A stretch of DNA of 25,743 bases from CAZSNH01 sp052388455 (GCA_052388455.1 JBQTIA010000097.1:1-25743), one strand, 5' to 3'. Shown: positions 14,873-23,531, numbered from the stretch's first letter. Numbers and translations: made by a program. Notes: generated by a model from the letters alone, not told the origin.

Positions 14873-15028
14873 GTCATCTTCGCTCGAGCACGCCCCTTCC
14901 GGCGAGCGAAGAGCGGAGATCCAGCGCCAGACTCGTCCGAAGGACACTGAATCTTGTCGGCTGCGCCGCGTCTCGCGCTGGATCCCCGCCTTGCTCGGCC
15001 TGAAGGGGCCTCACGCGGCGAGGATGAC
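14873..15028. repeat. Inverted pair of ~55-bp palindromic intergenic elements
   Basis: The stretch 14873-14927 and the reverse complement of 14975-15028 align almost end to end, from GTCATC to GATCCAGCGC, with scattered substitutions. The left copy has its own perfect 10-bp stem (TCTTCGCTCG at 14877-14886 with CGAGCGAAGA at 14903-14912). The conserved core contains a GGATCC-type box and a GAGGATGAC/GTCATCTTC end, like dispersed palindromic elements common in rhizobial intergenic DNA. The pair fills the gap between the convergent xthA and ExoR-like genes and may serve as a bidirectional terminator. Confidence 0.8.
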
Positions 15029-15070
15029 GCCGCGATATTGAAGCAAAACCTTTGGGCCGTTCAGCGCCGA

Positions 15071-16114
15071 CTACTGACCCTGGGTGCCGACATCGCGGAG
15101 CGAGGGGAAGGTCGTTCCGCCGCGCATGAAGCCGCTACCCGGCTGCGGACTGACCGACATCGGATCGAGCGCGAGATCGCGAGCCGCCGAGCGCGGCACC
15201 TCGATGGCGATCACCGGCTCGCCGTTCTCGCAGGTGCGGACAGGCTGACCCGACAATGGCCCGAGCCCCGAACGGTCGGCCGCCTCCGGCTTGCGCGTGA
15301 CCGTGTAGCGATCACCCCAGCCGGCGACCATGCCGTCTGCTTCCTGGCGGACGCCGGCGGGCGAGCCGCAGTAGATGTTCTGGTGAATGTCCTCGATCCA
15401 CAGCCGATCCTGGGGCGGCGCGTTGGTAACGGCCACGGTGATCAGCGCCAGCGCGCGGGGCTGATTGGCATCCATGTAGAGGCCCCGCCAGAGCAGGTCG
15501 GCGAGGAAAGCTTGCGCGCCCGCGTGTCCCTTCTGGCTCAGCGTCGCCAGCCAGTGCTTGCCGAGCGGCACGTCCCGCGCGACGCCCTCACCACGGAGCT
15601 GCAGCTTGGCCAATTCGAACTGCGCGTCGTCGTCGTTGAAGATCGTCGAGGCGTTGTAGAGGTAGTCGGCCGCGATGGCCGGATTGGGCTTGAGGCCGAT
15701 CTCGGGCAGGCCGCGCAGCATGTATCCGGCGAGCGCCGTCAGCGAGCGGCCGACGAAGGGCGCACGCGGATCGTCATCGGGATCGACGTCGGCGAATTCG
15801 TCGGCGATGCGTCGGAAAAGGTCGTAGGCGGCCGGGTGATTGGTGAACGAGGCGCCGTTGTCGGAATAGATGCGGGCGAGGTAGTAGTCCGCCATCACCT
15901 CGCGCCCGCTCGACGCGAACTTCAGCGCCGGCACGGCCATTTCATAATAGCCGCCGCTGTAGGCGCTGACACCCTGGTTGAGCGCGTCCTTCGCCGATTT
16001 GAAGCTCACGGCCTCGGCTGCCACGACGACCGATCCGCCGACCAGCGTCATGGCGCCCGCCAGCAGGCAGGCGAGCGGTGCCAGTCGCTTGGAAATCATG
16101 TCAGATATCCGCAT
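15071..16114 (-). CDS. ExoR-like periplasmic Sel1-repeat protein
   Basis: A 347-aa exported protein with a signal peptide (SKRLAPLACLLAGAMTLVGG, cleavage near AAEA). Sel1/TPR-type helical repeats run from about residue 38 to 240: DLFRRIADEFADVDPDDDPR, FVGRSLTALAGYMLRGLPEI, DDDAQFELAKLQLRGEGVAR and AQAFLADLLWRGLYM. This arrangement resembles ExoR, the periplasmic regulator of the ExoS-ChvI two-component system in Sinorhizobium. It differs by a C-terminal extension of about 100 residues with two Cys (IYCGSPAG and RTCENGE) that may form a disulfide. The start is ATG at 16114, overlapping the ilvD end by 14 bp; ATG at 16099 is an equally possible start. Family resemblance is clear; the regulatory role here is inference. 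Confidence 0.85.
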   Translation of the reverse strand: MRISDMISKRLAPLACLLAGAMTLVGGSVVVAAEAVSFKSAKDALNQGVSAYSGGYYEMAVPALKFASSGREVMADYYLARIYSDNGASFTNHPAAYDLFRRIADEFADVDPDDDPRAPFVGRSLTALAGYMLRGLPEIGLKPNPAIAADYLYNASTIFNDDDAQFELAKLQLRGEGVARDVPLGKHWLATLSQKGHAGAQAFLADLLWRGLYMDANQPRALALITVAVTNAPPQDRLWIEDIHQNIYCGSPAGVRQEADGMVAGWGDRYTVTRKPEAADRSGLGPLSGQPVRTCENGEPVIAIEVPRSAARDLALDPMSVSPQPGSGFMRGGTTFPSLRDVGTQGQ

Positions 16115-17825
16115 AGCACATCACTTCCGCTTTTCCGCCAGGATGGGTGACCGCGCCTTTGCGCGCCGAACCCACCTGATCCGCGAATTTTCGCAACGCC
16201 CCGCTCTGGTAGGGATTGGCGGGGGCCTTCCACGATTTGCGCCGGCGCTCCAGCACGTCGGCCGAGACCTCGAGATCGAGTGTGCCCTGGTCGGCATCCA
16301 TGGCGATGATGTCGCCGTTTTCGATCAGCGCGATCGGACCGCCGACCGCTGCTTCGGGGCCGACGTGGCCGACGCAGAACCCGCGCGTCGCGCCGGAGAA
16401 GCGTCCGTCGGTGATCAGCGCCACCTTGTCGCCGGAGCCCTGGCCGTAGAGCGCCGCCGTCGTCGACAGCATCTCGCGCATTCCAGGCCCGCCCTTGGGA
16501 CCCTCGTAGCGGATGACCAGAACCTCGCCGTCCTCGTAGTCGCGGCGGCTGACGGCTTCGAAGGCGTCTTCCTCGCAATCGAACACGCGGGCCGGACCGC
16601 GGAATTGGAGGGTCTTCAGACCGGCCACCTTGACGATCGCGCCATCCGGCGCGAGCGAGCCCGCCAGGCCGACGACGCCGCCGGTCGGGCTGATCGGATT
16701 GGACACCGGGTAGACGACCTTCTGCTCGGTGTTGAACGTCACCGATGCGAGGTTGTCGGCCATGCTGCGGCCGGTGACCGTCAGGCAGTCGCCGTGCAGC
16801 ACGCCGCCTTCGAGCAGCGCCTTCAGGATCTGCGGCACGCCGCCGATGTCGAACACGTCCTTGGCGATGTATTTGCCGCCGGGCTTGAGGTCGGCGATGT
16901 AAGGCGTGCGCTTGAAGATCTCGGCGACGTCGAAGAGGTCGAAGTCGATGCCGCACTCGTTGGCCATGGCAGGGAGATGCAGCGCGCCATTGGTCGAGCC
17001 ACCGGTGGCGGCGATCACGATCGCAGCGTTCTCGAAGGCTTTCCTGGTGCAGATGTCGCGCGGGCGGATGCCGAGCGCGATGAGCTTCATGACGGTCTCG
17101 CCGCTGGCCCGCGCGTACTCGTCACGGCTCTCGTAGGGCGCCGGGGCACCGGCCGATCCCGGCAGAGCCAGTCCGATGGCCTCGGAGACGCAGGCCATGG
17201 TGTTGGCGGTGAACTGCCCGCCGCACGCGCCGGCGCTCGGGCAGGCGACGCATTCGAGATCGTGCAGCTCCTTCTCGGACATGCGGCCGGCCGAATGCAT
17301 GCCGACGCCCTCGAATACGTCCTGCACGGTGACGTCGCGGCCCTGATGCCTGCCGGGGAGAATCGATCCGCCGTACATGAAAACGCTCGGCACGTTGAGG
17401 CGCAGCATGGCCATCATGGTTCCGGGCAGGCTCTTGTCGCAGCCCGCGATGCCGACGAGCGCGTCGTAGCTGTGGCCACGCATGGTGAGCTCGATCGAAT
17501 CGGCGATAACCTCGCGCGAAACGAGGCTCGACTTCATGCCCTGGTGACCCATGGCGATGCCGTCGGTGACCGAGATGGTGCAGAACTCGCGCGGCGTGCC
17601 CCCCGTGTCCTTGACGCCGGCCTTGACCGATTGCGCCTGACGCATGAGCGCAATGTTGCAGGGCGCGCTCTCGTTCCAGCACGAGACGACGCCGACGAAC
17701 GGGCGATGGATCTCCTCGTCCTTCAAGCCCATGGCGTAATAGTACGAGCGATGCGGCGCACGCGACGGGCCCTCCGTCACGTGCCGGCTCGGCAGTCTCG
17801 ATTTGTCGAATACCTTCGCGTCCAT
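16101..17825 (-). CDS. ilvD: Dihydroxy-acid dehydratase
   Basis: IlvD/Edd-family Fe-S dehydratase that makes 2-oxoacids in valine, isoleucine and leucine synthesis. The 574-aa protein shows VGVVSCWNESAPCNIAL (first cluster Cys), GIAGCDKSLPGTMMAML (second), CVACPSAGACGGQFTANTM (third), and the substrate-loop Ser in TDGRFSGATRGFCVGH. The short form without an extended N-terminus fits the [2Fe-2S] branch, which also includes some sugar-acid dehydratases; amino-acid biosynthesis is the likelier role but is not proven here. The start is ATG at 17825 (MDAKVFDKSRLPSRHV). The frame stays open to 17954 but that extension is Arg/His-rich and unlike the family. Followed in an overlap by the ExoR-like gene. 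Confidence 0.93.
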   Translation of the reverse strand: MDAKVFDKSRLPSRHVTEGPSRAPHRSYYYAMGLKDEEIHRPFVGVVSCWNESAPCNIALMRQAQSVKAGVKDTGGTPREFCTISVTDGIAMGHQGMKSSLVSREVIADSIELTMRGHSYDALVGIAGCDKSLPGTMMAMLRLNVPSVFMYGGSILPGRHQGRDVTVQDVFEGVGMHSAGRMSEKELHDLECVACPSAGACGGQFTANTMACVSEAIGLALPGSAGAPAPYESRDEYARASGETVMKLIALGIRPRDICTRKAFENAAIVIAATGGSTNGALHLPAMANECGIDFDLFDVAEIFKRTPYIADLKPGGKYIAKDVFDIGGVPQILKALLEGGVLHGDCLTVTGRSMADNLASVTFNTEQKVVYPVSNPISPTGGVVGLAGSLAPDGAIVKVAGLKTLQFRGPARVFDCEEDAFEAVSRRDYEDGEVLVIRYEGPKGGPGMREMLSTTAALYGQGSGDKVALITDGRFSGATRGFCVGHVGPEAAVGGPIALIENGDIIAMDADQGTLDLEVSADVLERRRKSWKAPANPYQSGALRKFADQVGSARKGAVTHPGGKAEVMCYADI

Positions 17826-18395
17826 TCCTGGCCGTTTCCAATCATTCCCGAGCGGGACGTTCGAAAGGGAGTTGCTGTCGTGCTGGTGGACCCGACGAGC
17901 CACCCGTCCTCGGACGTGCGGAATGCGTCTTGTATCCTTGCGTGACGACGTCACGCCCAGCCCGAACGACCCCGATCGTTCCTCACGGCTCGGCCCTCAA
18001 TGCGACGGTATCGATGGCCCCCGTTTGTGGCTCAATGGTGGCACCTGATCGCCCAATGCGTTGCGGAAGTGTCACAACCAACATCGACGGCTGGGTGTTC
18101 CCGCCGTGACAGGTCCGCCGTGTCCGAAGCGCTACATCGATCCAGCGCCTCGTCGGCTCGTGGAATTCGCTTACGGCTCGGCCTCGAGAACAGGTCATCG
18201 GCAGCGGCGGTTCCGGCATGGATGCAGAGAATGATCCGCTCCGGTCTAACGGCCGACTTCGGCACGGCAACGACGTCGGCAGGGCAAGTTTGCGGCACCC
18301 GCCGCCGATTAACCTAGGGCGATGCCGCGCCCGCATCGCGCCCGTTCGGCGGCCGTGCTAGGCCGTGACGATGGGCTATCAGTTCTGGAGACGCC
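17826..18395. other. 570-bp gene-free divergent region between ilvD and the DUF898 gene
   Basis: No frame here resembles a protein; a plus-strand frame at 18000-18317 is Arg/Ser-rich and lacks any recognisable feature. The region should hold the promoters of both flanking genes, but no clear -35/-10 pair was found. It contains a 7-3-7 palindrome at 17940-17956 and a 7-bp hairpin (GCGATGC 18319-18325, GCATCGC 18333-18339) before the DUF898 gene. TGTCAC (18070-18075) and GTGACA (18106-18111) are also inverted, 30 bp apart. Confidence 0.6.
17940..17956. promoter_or_regulatory. Perfect 7-3-7 palindrome upstream of ilvD
   Basis: GCGTGAC and GTCACGC are separated by GAC, giving a 17-bp dyad about 115 bp before the ilvD start. 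Its size and symmetry suit a dimeric transcription factor. No factor can be named from the sequence. Confidence 0.4.
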
Positions 18396-19760
18396 ATGAC
18401 GACCGCCGGCTCACCGACCTTCGCTCAGCCGCAGGCCAACCTCGACCCGTCCACCGGTTCCGGCGCGTCCCGTGCCGCCTCTCCCGGCATGGCCGAGGGC
18501 GACGGACAAGAGCTCCGCCTGTCCTGGGTGCCGCCGACCGGACTGCTCGGCCTGTCGTTCGCCAATTTCGCGCTTCGGATCGTGACGCTCGGCATCTACA
18601 ATTTCTGGGCGAAGACCGAGATCCGGCGCCGCGTCTGGTCGGCCGTACGGCTCGACGGCGAGCCGCTGACCTACACGGGCACGGGCAAGGAGCTGTTTCT
18701 CGGGTTCCTCGTCATCATGCTGGCGATCTTCGCGCCGCTGTCGATCGTTTCGCTGCTCGTCTTCTACTTCTTCGGACCACAGTCGCCGGCCACGGTGATC
18801 TATCAGGTGATGGTCTATCTCTTCTTCTTCTTCCTGACCGGCGTCGCGATCTACCGGGCGCAGCGCTACCGGCTCTCGCGCACCACGTGGCGCGGCATTC
18901 GCGGCAATCTCAGCGGCAACGGCAAGAGCTACGCGTGGCTCTACTCGTGGACCGCGCTGCTCATTCCGCTGACGCTCGGCTGGATCATGCCGTGGCGCGC
19001 TACACGGCTGCAGAACGAGATCACCGCCGATACGCGATTCGGCACGAGCGCGTTCCGCTTCGATGCGCAACCACGGCCGCTCTATGGGCCCTTCACCGTG
19101 CTCTGGGTCGGAGGCGCCGTCATCGCCCTCCTCGCCTTCCTCACGGCGATGGGCTCGATCTACAGCCTCGCTGCGCTCACCCTTCCGGTCGACAGCGGCC
19201 CCGGCACACAGCCCGATCCGGCGACCATCGTCGGCATCATCATTGTCATCTACGGCGTGATGGCGGTCGCATTCCTGCTCTATTATCTGCTCTCGGCCTG
19301 GTATCGCGCGCGGCAGATCAACCACTTCTCCAACCACACGCACTTCGAGGGCGCCTCGTTCCGATCGACTGTGACCGGCGGCGGGCTGGTTTGGGTCGCG
19401 ATCGGCAACTTCCTCCTGCGCATGGCGGGGCTGATCTTCGGGATCGTGCTGGTCGCCATCCTGTTCTCGGCCGTCGCGCTGCTGTTCGGCACCGAGACGC
19501 TCGGCTCGCTGCAGCCGCCGGAGGCCGGCGGAGAGCCGCCCAATGTGGTGTTGCAGATGTTGATATTCGCAAGCATCATTGTAACGGTGGCATCGGCTGG
19601 CCTGTTCGGACCGATCATCCAATCCCGGACGGCGCGCTATCTGGTCGAGAACCTGTCGATCGACGGCAAGGTTCCGCTGGCCAGCATCGCGCAGGGAGCC
19701 GACCAGGGCATCAAGCGGGGCGAGGGGTTGGCGCAAGCCTTCGATGTCGATGCGTTCTGA
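18396..19760 (+). CDS. DUF898 (YjgN-type) multi-spanning membrane protein
   Basis: A 454-aa inner-membrane protein of unknown function in the DUF898/YjgN family. After a Pro/Ser/Thr-rich N-terminus of about 45 residues comes the family hallmark: ANFALRIVTLGIYNFWAKTE followed by RRRVWSAVRLDGEPLTYTGT. A second copy of the same half is recognisable later (RARQINHFSNHTHFEGASFR). About eight hydrophobic segments are visible. The start is ATG at 18396 with GGAG five bases upstream. Its last 17 bp overlap the M48 peptidase gene, which implies translational coupling and a shared role. Function is not known. Confidence 0.9.
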   Translation: MTTAGSPTFAQPQANLDPSTGSGASRAASPGMAEGDGQELRLSWVPPTGLLGLSFANFALRIVTLGIYNFWAKTEIRRRVWSAVRLDGEPLTYTGTGKELFLGFLVIMLAIFAPLSIVSLLVFYFFGPQSPATVIYQVMVYLFFFFLTGVAIYRAQRYRLSRTTWRGIRGNLSGNGKSYAWLYSWTALLIPLTLGWIMPWRATRLQNEITADTRFGTSAFRFDAQPRPLYGPFTVLWVGGAVIALLAFLTAMGSIYSLAALTLPVDSGPGTQPDPATIVGIIIVIYGVMAVAFLLYYLLSAWYRARQINHFSNHTHFEGASFRSTVTGGGLVWVAIGNFLLRMAGLIFGIVLVAILFSAVALLFGTETLGSLQPPEAGGEPPNVVLQMLIFASIIVTVASAGLFGPIIQSRTARYLVENLSIDGKVPLASIAQGADQGIKRGEGLAQAFDVDAF

Positions 19761-20892
19761 GTTCGATGATCTCACCGGCCCCGTGTTCGAAGGCCGCTAC
19801 AGCGACGGAAAGTCGGCGGCCGGCCGCGACATCCGTGTCCGGCTGACCGACCGGGGCATCGCGCTCGAAACGCCTGACGGCGCTCCGTTGATCTGGCCCT
19901 ACGGTGCGCTGGCGGTCGCCGAGCCGCTGACGCAGCATTCGATCGACGCGCTCATCACGTATTCCTATGCTCCGGGAGCCACGCTGTTCGTGCCCGAGGG
20001 CACCTTCGCGCGGCGGCTGGCGAACAACGCCCCACAGTTGACCGCCCGCGCCCAGCGCATGAGTCATGCGCGCCCATGGATCTGGGCGGCGGTGGGGGTA
20101 ATCGCATTGACCGGCCTCGTCTGGCTGAGCGGGCTATCGCCCTCGCGCTCGGTCGCCACCATGCTCCCTGACGGTGTCCGCGCACGCCTCGGAGAGCAGG
20201 TCGTGACCTCGCTCACCTCGAGCCACAAGCTCTGCACCGACCCGGCCGGACGCCGCGCGCTCGACAAGCTCGTCACGCGCCTGTCGACTTCCGCCAACCA
20301 CGGCAAGCCGTTCAAGGTTGTCGTCGTCGACTGGGATCTTCTCAACGCCTTCGCGACACCGGGCGAGCAGATCATTCTCACGCGCGGGCTGCTCAACAAG
20401 GCCGAGGGGCCCGACGAGGTGGCGGGCGTCGTCGGCCACGAGATGGGGCACGGCATCGAACTGCATCCCGAGACCGGCATCGTGCGCGCCATCGGCATTT
20501 CGGCGGCCATCGAGCTGATGGTCGGCGGTGGCGGCGGCACCATCGCCAGCATCGGCTCGGCGCTGGCGCAACTGTCCTATACGCGCAAGGCGGAGCGGGA
20601 AGCCGACGACCACGCCCTCGCGATCCTGAAGAATGCCGGCATCTCGGCGCAAGGCTTCGCCGACTTCTTCAAGCGGCTCGGCGATCTCGAAGGCAAGATG
20701 CCGGGCAGCAAGACACTAGGCGGTGTCGACATCCTGAGATCGCATCCGCAGTCCGAGGAGCGCCGCCGCCACGCCTCCAGCCAGCCTGACTACCCCTCGA
20801 CGCCGTCTCTCACGGCCGCAGAGTGGCAGGCCCTGAAAATGATCTGCGGCAAGCCGACGGCGGACGACGGTAAGCCTGACCCCGGGAAATAG
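19744..20892 (+). CDS. Membrane-anchored M48 family zinc metallopeptidase
   Basis: A 382-aa protein. Residues 1 to about 105 form a soluble beta-rich domain (GRYSDGKSAAGRDIRVRLTD), one membrane span lies near residues 111-130 (WIWAAVGVIALTGLVWLSGL), and the peptidase domain is C-terminal. HEMGH at 232-236 gives the zinc-binding HExxH, and EREAD at 284-288 supplies the third ligand. The flanking FATPGEQIILTRGLL and YTRKAEREADDHAL phrases are typical of BepA/LoiP-like M48 peptidases that act on envelope proteins. With one N-terminal span the catalytic domain is probably periplasmic. The start is ATG at 19744 inside the end of the DUF898 gene; ATG at 19750 is also possible. Confidence 0.93.
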   Translation: MSMRSEFDDLTGPVFEGRYSDGKSAAGRDIRVRLTDRGIALETPDGAPLIWPYGALAVAEPLTQHSIDALITYSYAPGATLFVPEGTFARRLANNAPQLTARAQRMSHARPWIWAAVGVIALTGLVWLSGLSPSRSVATMLPDGVRARLGEQVVTSLTSSHKLCTDPAGRRALDKLVTRLSTSANHGKPFKVVVVDWDLLNAFATPGEQIILTRGLLNKAEGPDEVAGVVGHEMGHGIELHPETGIVRAIGISAAIELMVGGGGGTIASIGSALAQLSYTRKAEREADDHALAILKNAGISAQGFADFFKRLGDLEGKMPGSKTLGGVDILRSHPQSEERRRHASSQPDYPSTPSLTAAEWQALKMICGKPTADDGKPDPGK

Positions 20893-21025
20893 CTGTTTCG
20901 CTGAAACGACAGTCCTGCCGCCGATCCCCTCGCCGATCCGGTTGACGCCACGGCATGGCCGGAACTCGGCCGCAATCTGCTGGCTCCCTCATGAGGCGAA
21001 CGGGATACGAGCGGAGAGGCGGGAC

Positions 21026-21655
21026 ATGATCGGCAGGCTGCTGGCGGCTGTCGGCGCGATGGTGACGGCGGCCGTGTGCTATGCCGCCTCACCGATGTGG
21101 ACCGCCTGGTCCATCCGCGAGGCCGTCACCCGCGCCGACACGAGCTACCTCGAACGCAAGATCGACTGGCCGCAGGTGCGCGAGACGATGCGCCAGTCGA
21201 TGACCCGCACCGCCCTCGATCTCCCGGACCCGGAGACGGTCGACTCCGTGATCTCGGAGACCGATGCAGGGCCAGAGCGCCAGGGCCTCTGGTCGCGGCT
21301 CAAGACGCGGGTCAAGGCGTATGCCGGCCGTCGCATGGTCGACAAGATGGTCGACAGCTACGTCACCGCCCGCGGCCTGCCGCAGCTCTACAAAGTTCGG
21401 AGCACCTACGGCACCACGCTCAGAGGAGAAACGGGAGATGCGGAGCGCTGGCTCGATCGCTTCCGGCAGGTCTGGGCGCGCGTGATGCGGGCCGAGTTCA
21501 CGTCGTGGACGGTCTTCCAGGTCGAGATGCGGGACCAGTTCGACGCCGAGCGTAGCTTCGTCGCTCTGCTGGAGTTGCGCGGCGCCGAATGGATTCTGAC
21601 AGAACTCCGGGTACGCTCGCTCGCCGCCGTCTCCGATCTGGCCGACGCGCGATAG
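21026..21655 (+). CDS. DUF2939 family protein
   Basis: A 209-aa protein of unknown function. An N-terminal hydrophobic anchor or signal (MIGRLLAAVGAMVTAAVCYA) leads into the family phrase ASPMWTAWSIREAVTRADTS and YLERKIDWPQVRETMRQSM. A second conserved stretch (EFTSWTVFQVEMRDQFDAER) lies near the C-terminus. The start is ATG at 21026, six bases after GAGAGG. It follows the M48 peptidase by 133 bp on the same strand and may belong to the same unit. Its stop is only 30 bp from the convergent acyl-CoA dehydrogenase gene. Confidence 0.87.
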   Translation: MIGRLLAAVGAMVTAAVCYAASPMWTAWSIREAVTRADTSYLERKIDWPQVRETMRQSMTRTALDLPDPETVDSVISETDAGPERQGLWSRLKTRVKAYAGRRMVDKMVDSYVTARGLPQLYKVRSTYGTTLRGETGDAERWLDRFRQVWARVMRAEFTSWTVFQVEMRDQFDAERSFVALLELRGAEWILTELRVRSLAAVSDLADAR

Positions 21656-21685
21656 CTGCGGGCGGCAAGGGCTGCGCGCAGGACC

Positions 21686-23461
21686 TCAGCCGGCCAGCCT
21701 CGACGGCGGCACCGACAGGACGGACTCGGCACCCGAGGTGACCGCCGCGCCAAGCCCAGGTCCGGCGACCGAGAGATTTTCGGCGAAAAATCGCGCCAGC
21801 GCGATGCGGATCGGACCGCCGCCGTCGCGAGCGGCCGCCAGCGCCTCGCGGGCCAGCGTGTGTCCCCCCGCCGCCAGGCCGAACAGCCGGAGATACGGCG
21901 TGGCGCCGGCCAGGGCCGGCTCCGGATTTTTCTCCAGCTCGGTCGCCAGCCAGCGGGTCGCCTCGACCAGCGCGGTCAGCGTCTCCGCCATGCGCTCGCC
22001 CATGCGGCCGAACTCGGGGCGATTGGCGGCCTGCACGTCGCGCACTGTCGCCTGCAGCTCGCCGAGGTACGCCCTGACCACCGCTCCTCCGACGAGCGGC
22101 AGCTTGCGCGTCACGAGATCGATGGCCTGAATGCCGTTGGTGCCTTCGTAGATCGGGAGGATGCGCGCATCGCGGTAATACTGCGCCGCACCGGTTTCCT
22201 CGATGAACCCCATGCCGCCGTGCACCTGCACACCCATCGAGGCGACCTCGCAGCCGATGTCGGTGGAAAACGCCTTGGCGATGGGCGTCAGCAGGGCGGC
22301 GCGGTTCGCAGCGGCCTCGCGCTCCTCGCGGGTCGGCGCGCGGCGGGAGATGTCGATCTCGCGCGCCGTGGCGAAGCAGATGCCACGCGCCGCCTGCGTC
22401 AGCGCCCGCATCGTCATCAGCGTGCGGCGGATGTCGGCGTGCTCGACGATGGCGCCCATCTCGCCGGGCTTCGAGGTTGCCGTCCGCCCCTGGCGGCGAT
22501 CCTGAGCGTAGGCGATGGCGTGCTGGGTCGCGCGCTCGGCGACGGCGACGCCCTGCACGCCGACTGCGAGACGGGCCGCATTCATCATGATGAACATGGT
22601 GTTGAGGCCGCGGTTCTCCTGTCCGACCAGATAGCCGACGGCGCCGCCCTGCTCGCCGAATTTCATCACCGCCGTCGGACTCGCGTGGATGCCGAGCTTG
22701 TGCTCCAGCCCGGCACAGACGACGTCGTTCATCTCTCCGAGCGACCCGTCGGGATTGACGAGACGCTTCGGCACCAGGAACAGCGAGATGCCGCGTGTTC
22801 CCGGCGGCGCGTCCGGCACCCGCGCCAAGACCATGTGCACGATGTTGTCGGTCAGATCGTGATCACCGTAGGTGATGAAGATCTTGGTGCCGGTGATGCG
22901 ATACGACCCGTCGCCTTGCCTGACGGCCTTGCTGGTGATGAAGCCGAGATCGGAGCCGGCCTGCGGCTCGGTCAGGTTCATCGTCCCGGTCCATTCGCCC
23001 GACACCATGCGCGGCAGGTAGAGGCGCTTGAGCGTTTCCGAGCCGTCCGCGTGCAGCGCGTCGATGGCGCCCTGGGTCAGCAGCGGACAGAGCCCGAACG
23101 CCAGACTGGCCGAGTTCCAGATTTCGCAGACCGCCATAGAGACCACGTCGGGAAGCCCCTGACCGCCGAACTCCTCGGGACAGGGGAGCGCGCTCCATCC
23201 GGCCTCCGCGAACTGGCGATAAGCGTCCTTCCAGCCGGCCGGCGTCGTCACCTCGCCGTTCGCGAGCCGGCTGGTGGAGCGGTCGCCGGCGCGGTTCAGC
23301 GGATCGAGCACCTCGCTGCCGAAGGTCCCCGCCTGCTCGACGATCGCACGCACGGTGGCCTCGTCGAGGTCGCCCGCGTACCCGGCGGCGATCAGGCCGG
23401 GCAGGTCCGCCGCCGACTTGAGGGCGGACATGATGTCGTCTACTGGAGCGCGATAGGCCAT
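21686..23461 (-). CDS. Acyl-CoA dehydrogenase, DmdC-like (long type)
   Basis: FAD-dependent acyl-CoA dehydrogenase of 591 aa, longer than the classic 380-400 aa enzymes. The extra length matches the DmdC-type family, whose characterised member oxidises 3-methylmercaptopropionyl-CoA in DMSP breakdown. Motifs: WSALPCPEEFGGQGLPDVVS, TMNLTEPQAGSDLGFITSKA (flavin contacts), ARLAVGVQGVAVAERATQHA, VHGGMGFIEETGAAQYYRDA, and ILPIYEGTNGIQAIDLVTRK with the catalytic Glu. A C-terminal helical domain follows. The start is ATG at 23461 with GGGAG seven bases upstream. Many DmdC-like enzymes have other acyl-CoA substrates, and no dmd gene is nearby, so the substrate is open. Confidence 0.9.
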   Translation of the reverse strand: MAYRAPVDDIMSALKSAADLPGLIAAGYAGDLDEATVRAIVEQAGTFGSEVLDPLNRAGDRSTSRLANGEVTTPAGWKDAYRQFAEAGWSALPCPEEFGGQGLPDVVSMAVCEIWNSASLAFGLCPLLTQGAIDALHADGSETLKRLYLPRMVSGEWTGTMNLTEPQAGSDLGFITSKAVRQGDGSYRITGTKIFITYGDHDLTDNIVHMVLARVPDAPPGTRGISLFLVPKRLVNPDGSLGEMNDVVCAGLEHKLGIHASPTAVMKFGEQGGAVGYLVGQENRGLNTMFIMMNAARLAVGVQGVAVAERATQHAIAYAQDRRQGRTATSKPGEMGAIVEHADIRRTLMTMRALTQAARGICFATAREIDISRRAPTREEREAAANRAALLTPIAKAFSTDIGCEVASMGVQVHGGMGFIEETGAAQYYRDARILPIYEGTNGIQAIDLVTRKLPLVGGAVVRAYLGELQATVRDVQAANRPEFGRMGERMAETLTALVEATRWLATELEKNPEPALAGATPYLRLFGLAAGGHTLAREALAAARDGGGPIRIALARFFAENLSVAGPGLGAAVTSGAESVLSVPPSRLAG

Positions 23462-23531
23462 CGAGGGTCTCCCGGAATCGGTGCCGCAGCTTACGCCCGC
23501 CGGGCCCGCAACTCAAAAGCGAACGTCCACC

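Noticed and set aside
17826..17954. N-terminal extension of IlvD by 43 residues
   Set aside because: Arg/His-rich and unlike the family; MDAKVFDKSRLPSRHV at 17825 matches the usual short-form start.
18000..18317. Possible 105-codon gene in the ilvD-DUF898 gap
   Set aside because: Arg/Ser-rich, no hydrophobic or conserved pattern, no ribosome site; overlapping frames of similar length exist on the other strand.
18411..19775. A 454-codon minus-strand frame over the DUF898 gene
   Set aside because: Exact antisense shadow, very rich in Arg, Glu and Asp; the plus-strand frame has membrane segments and family motifs.
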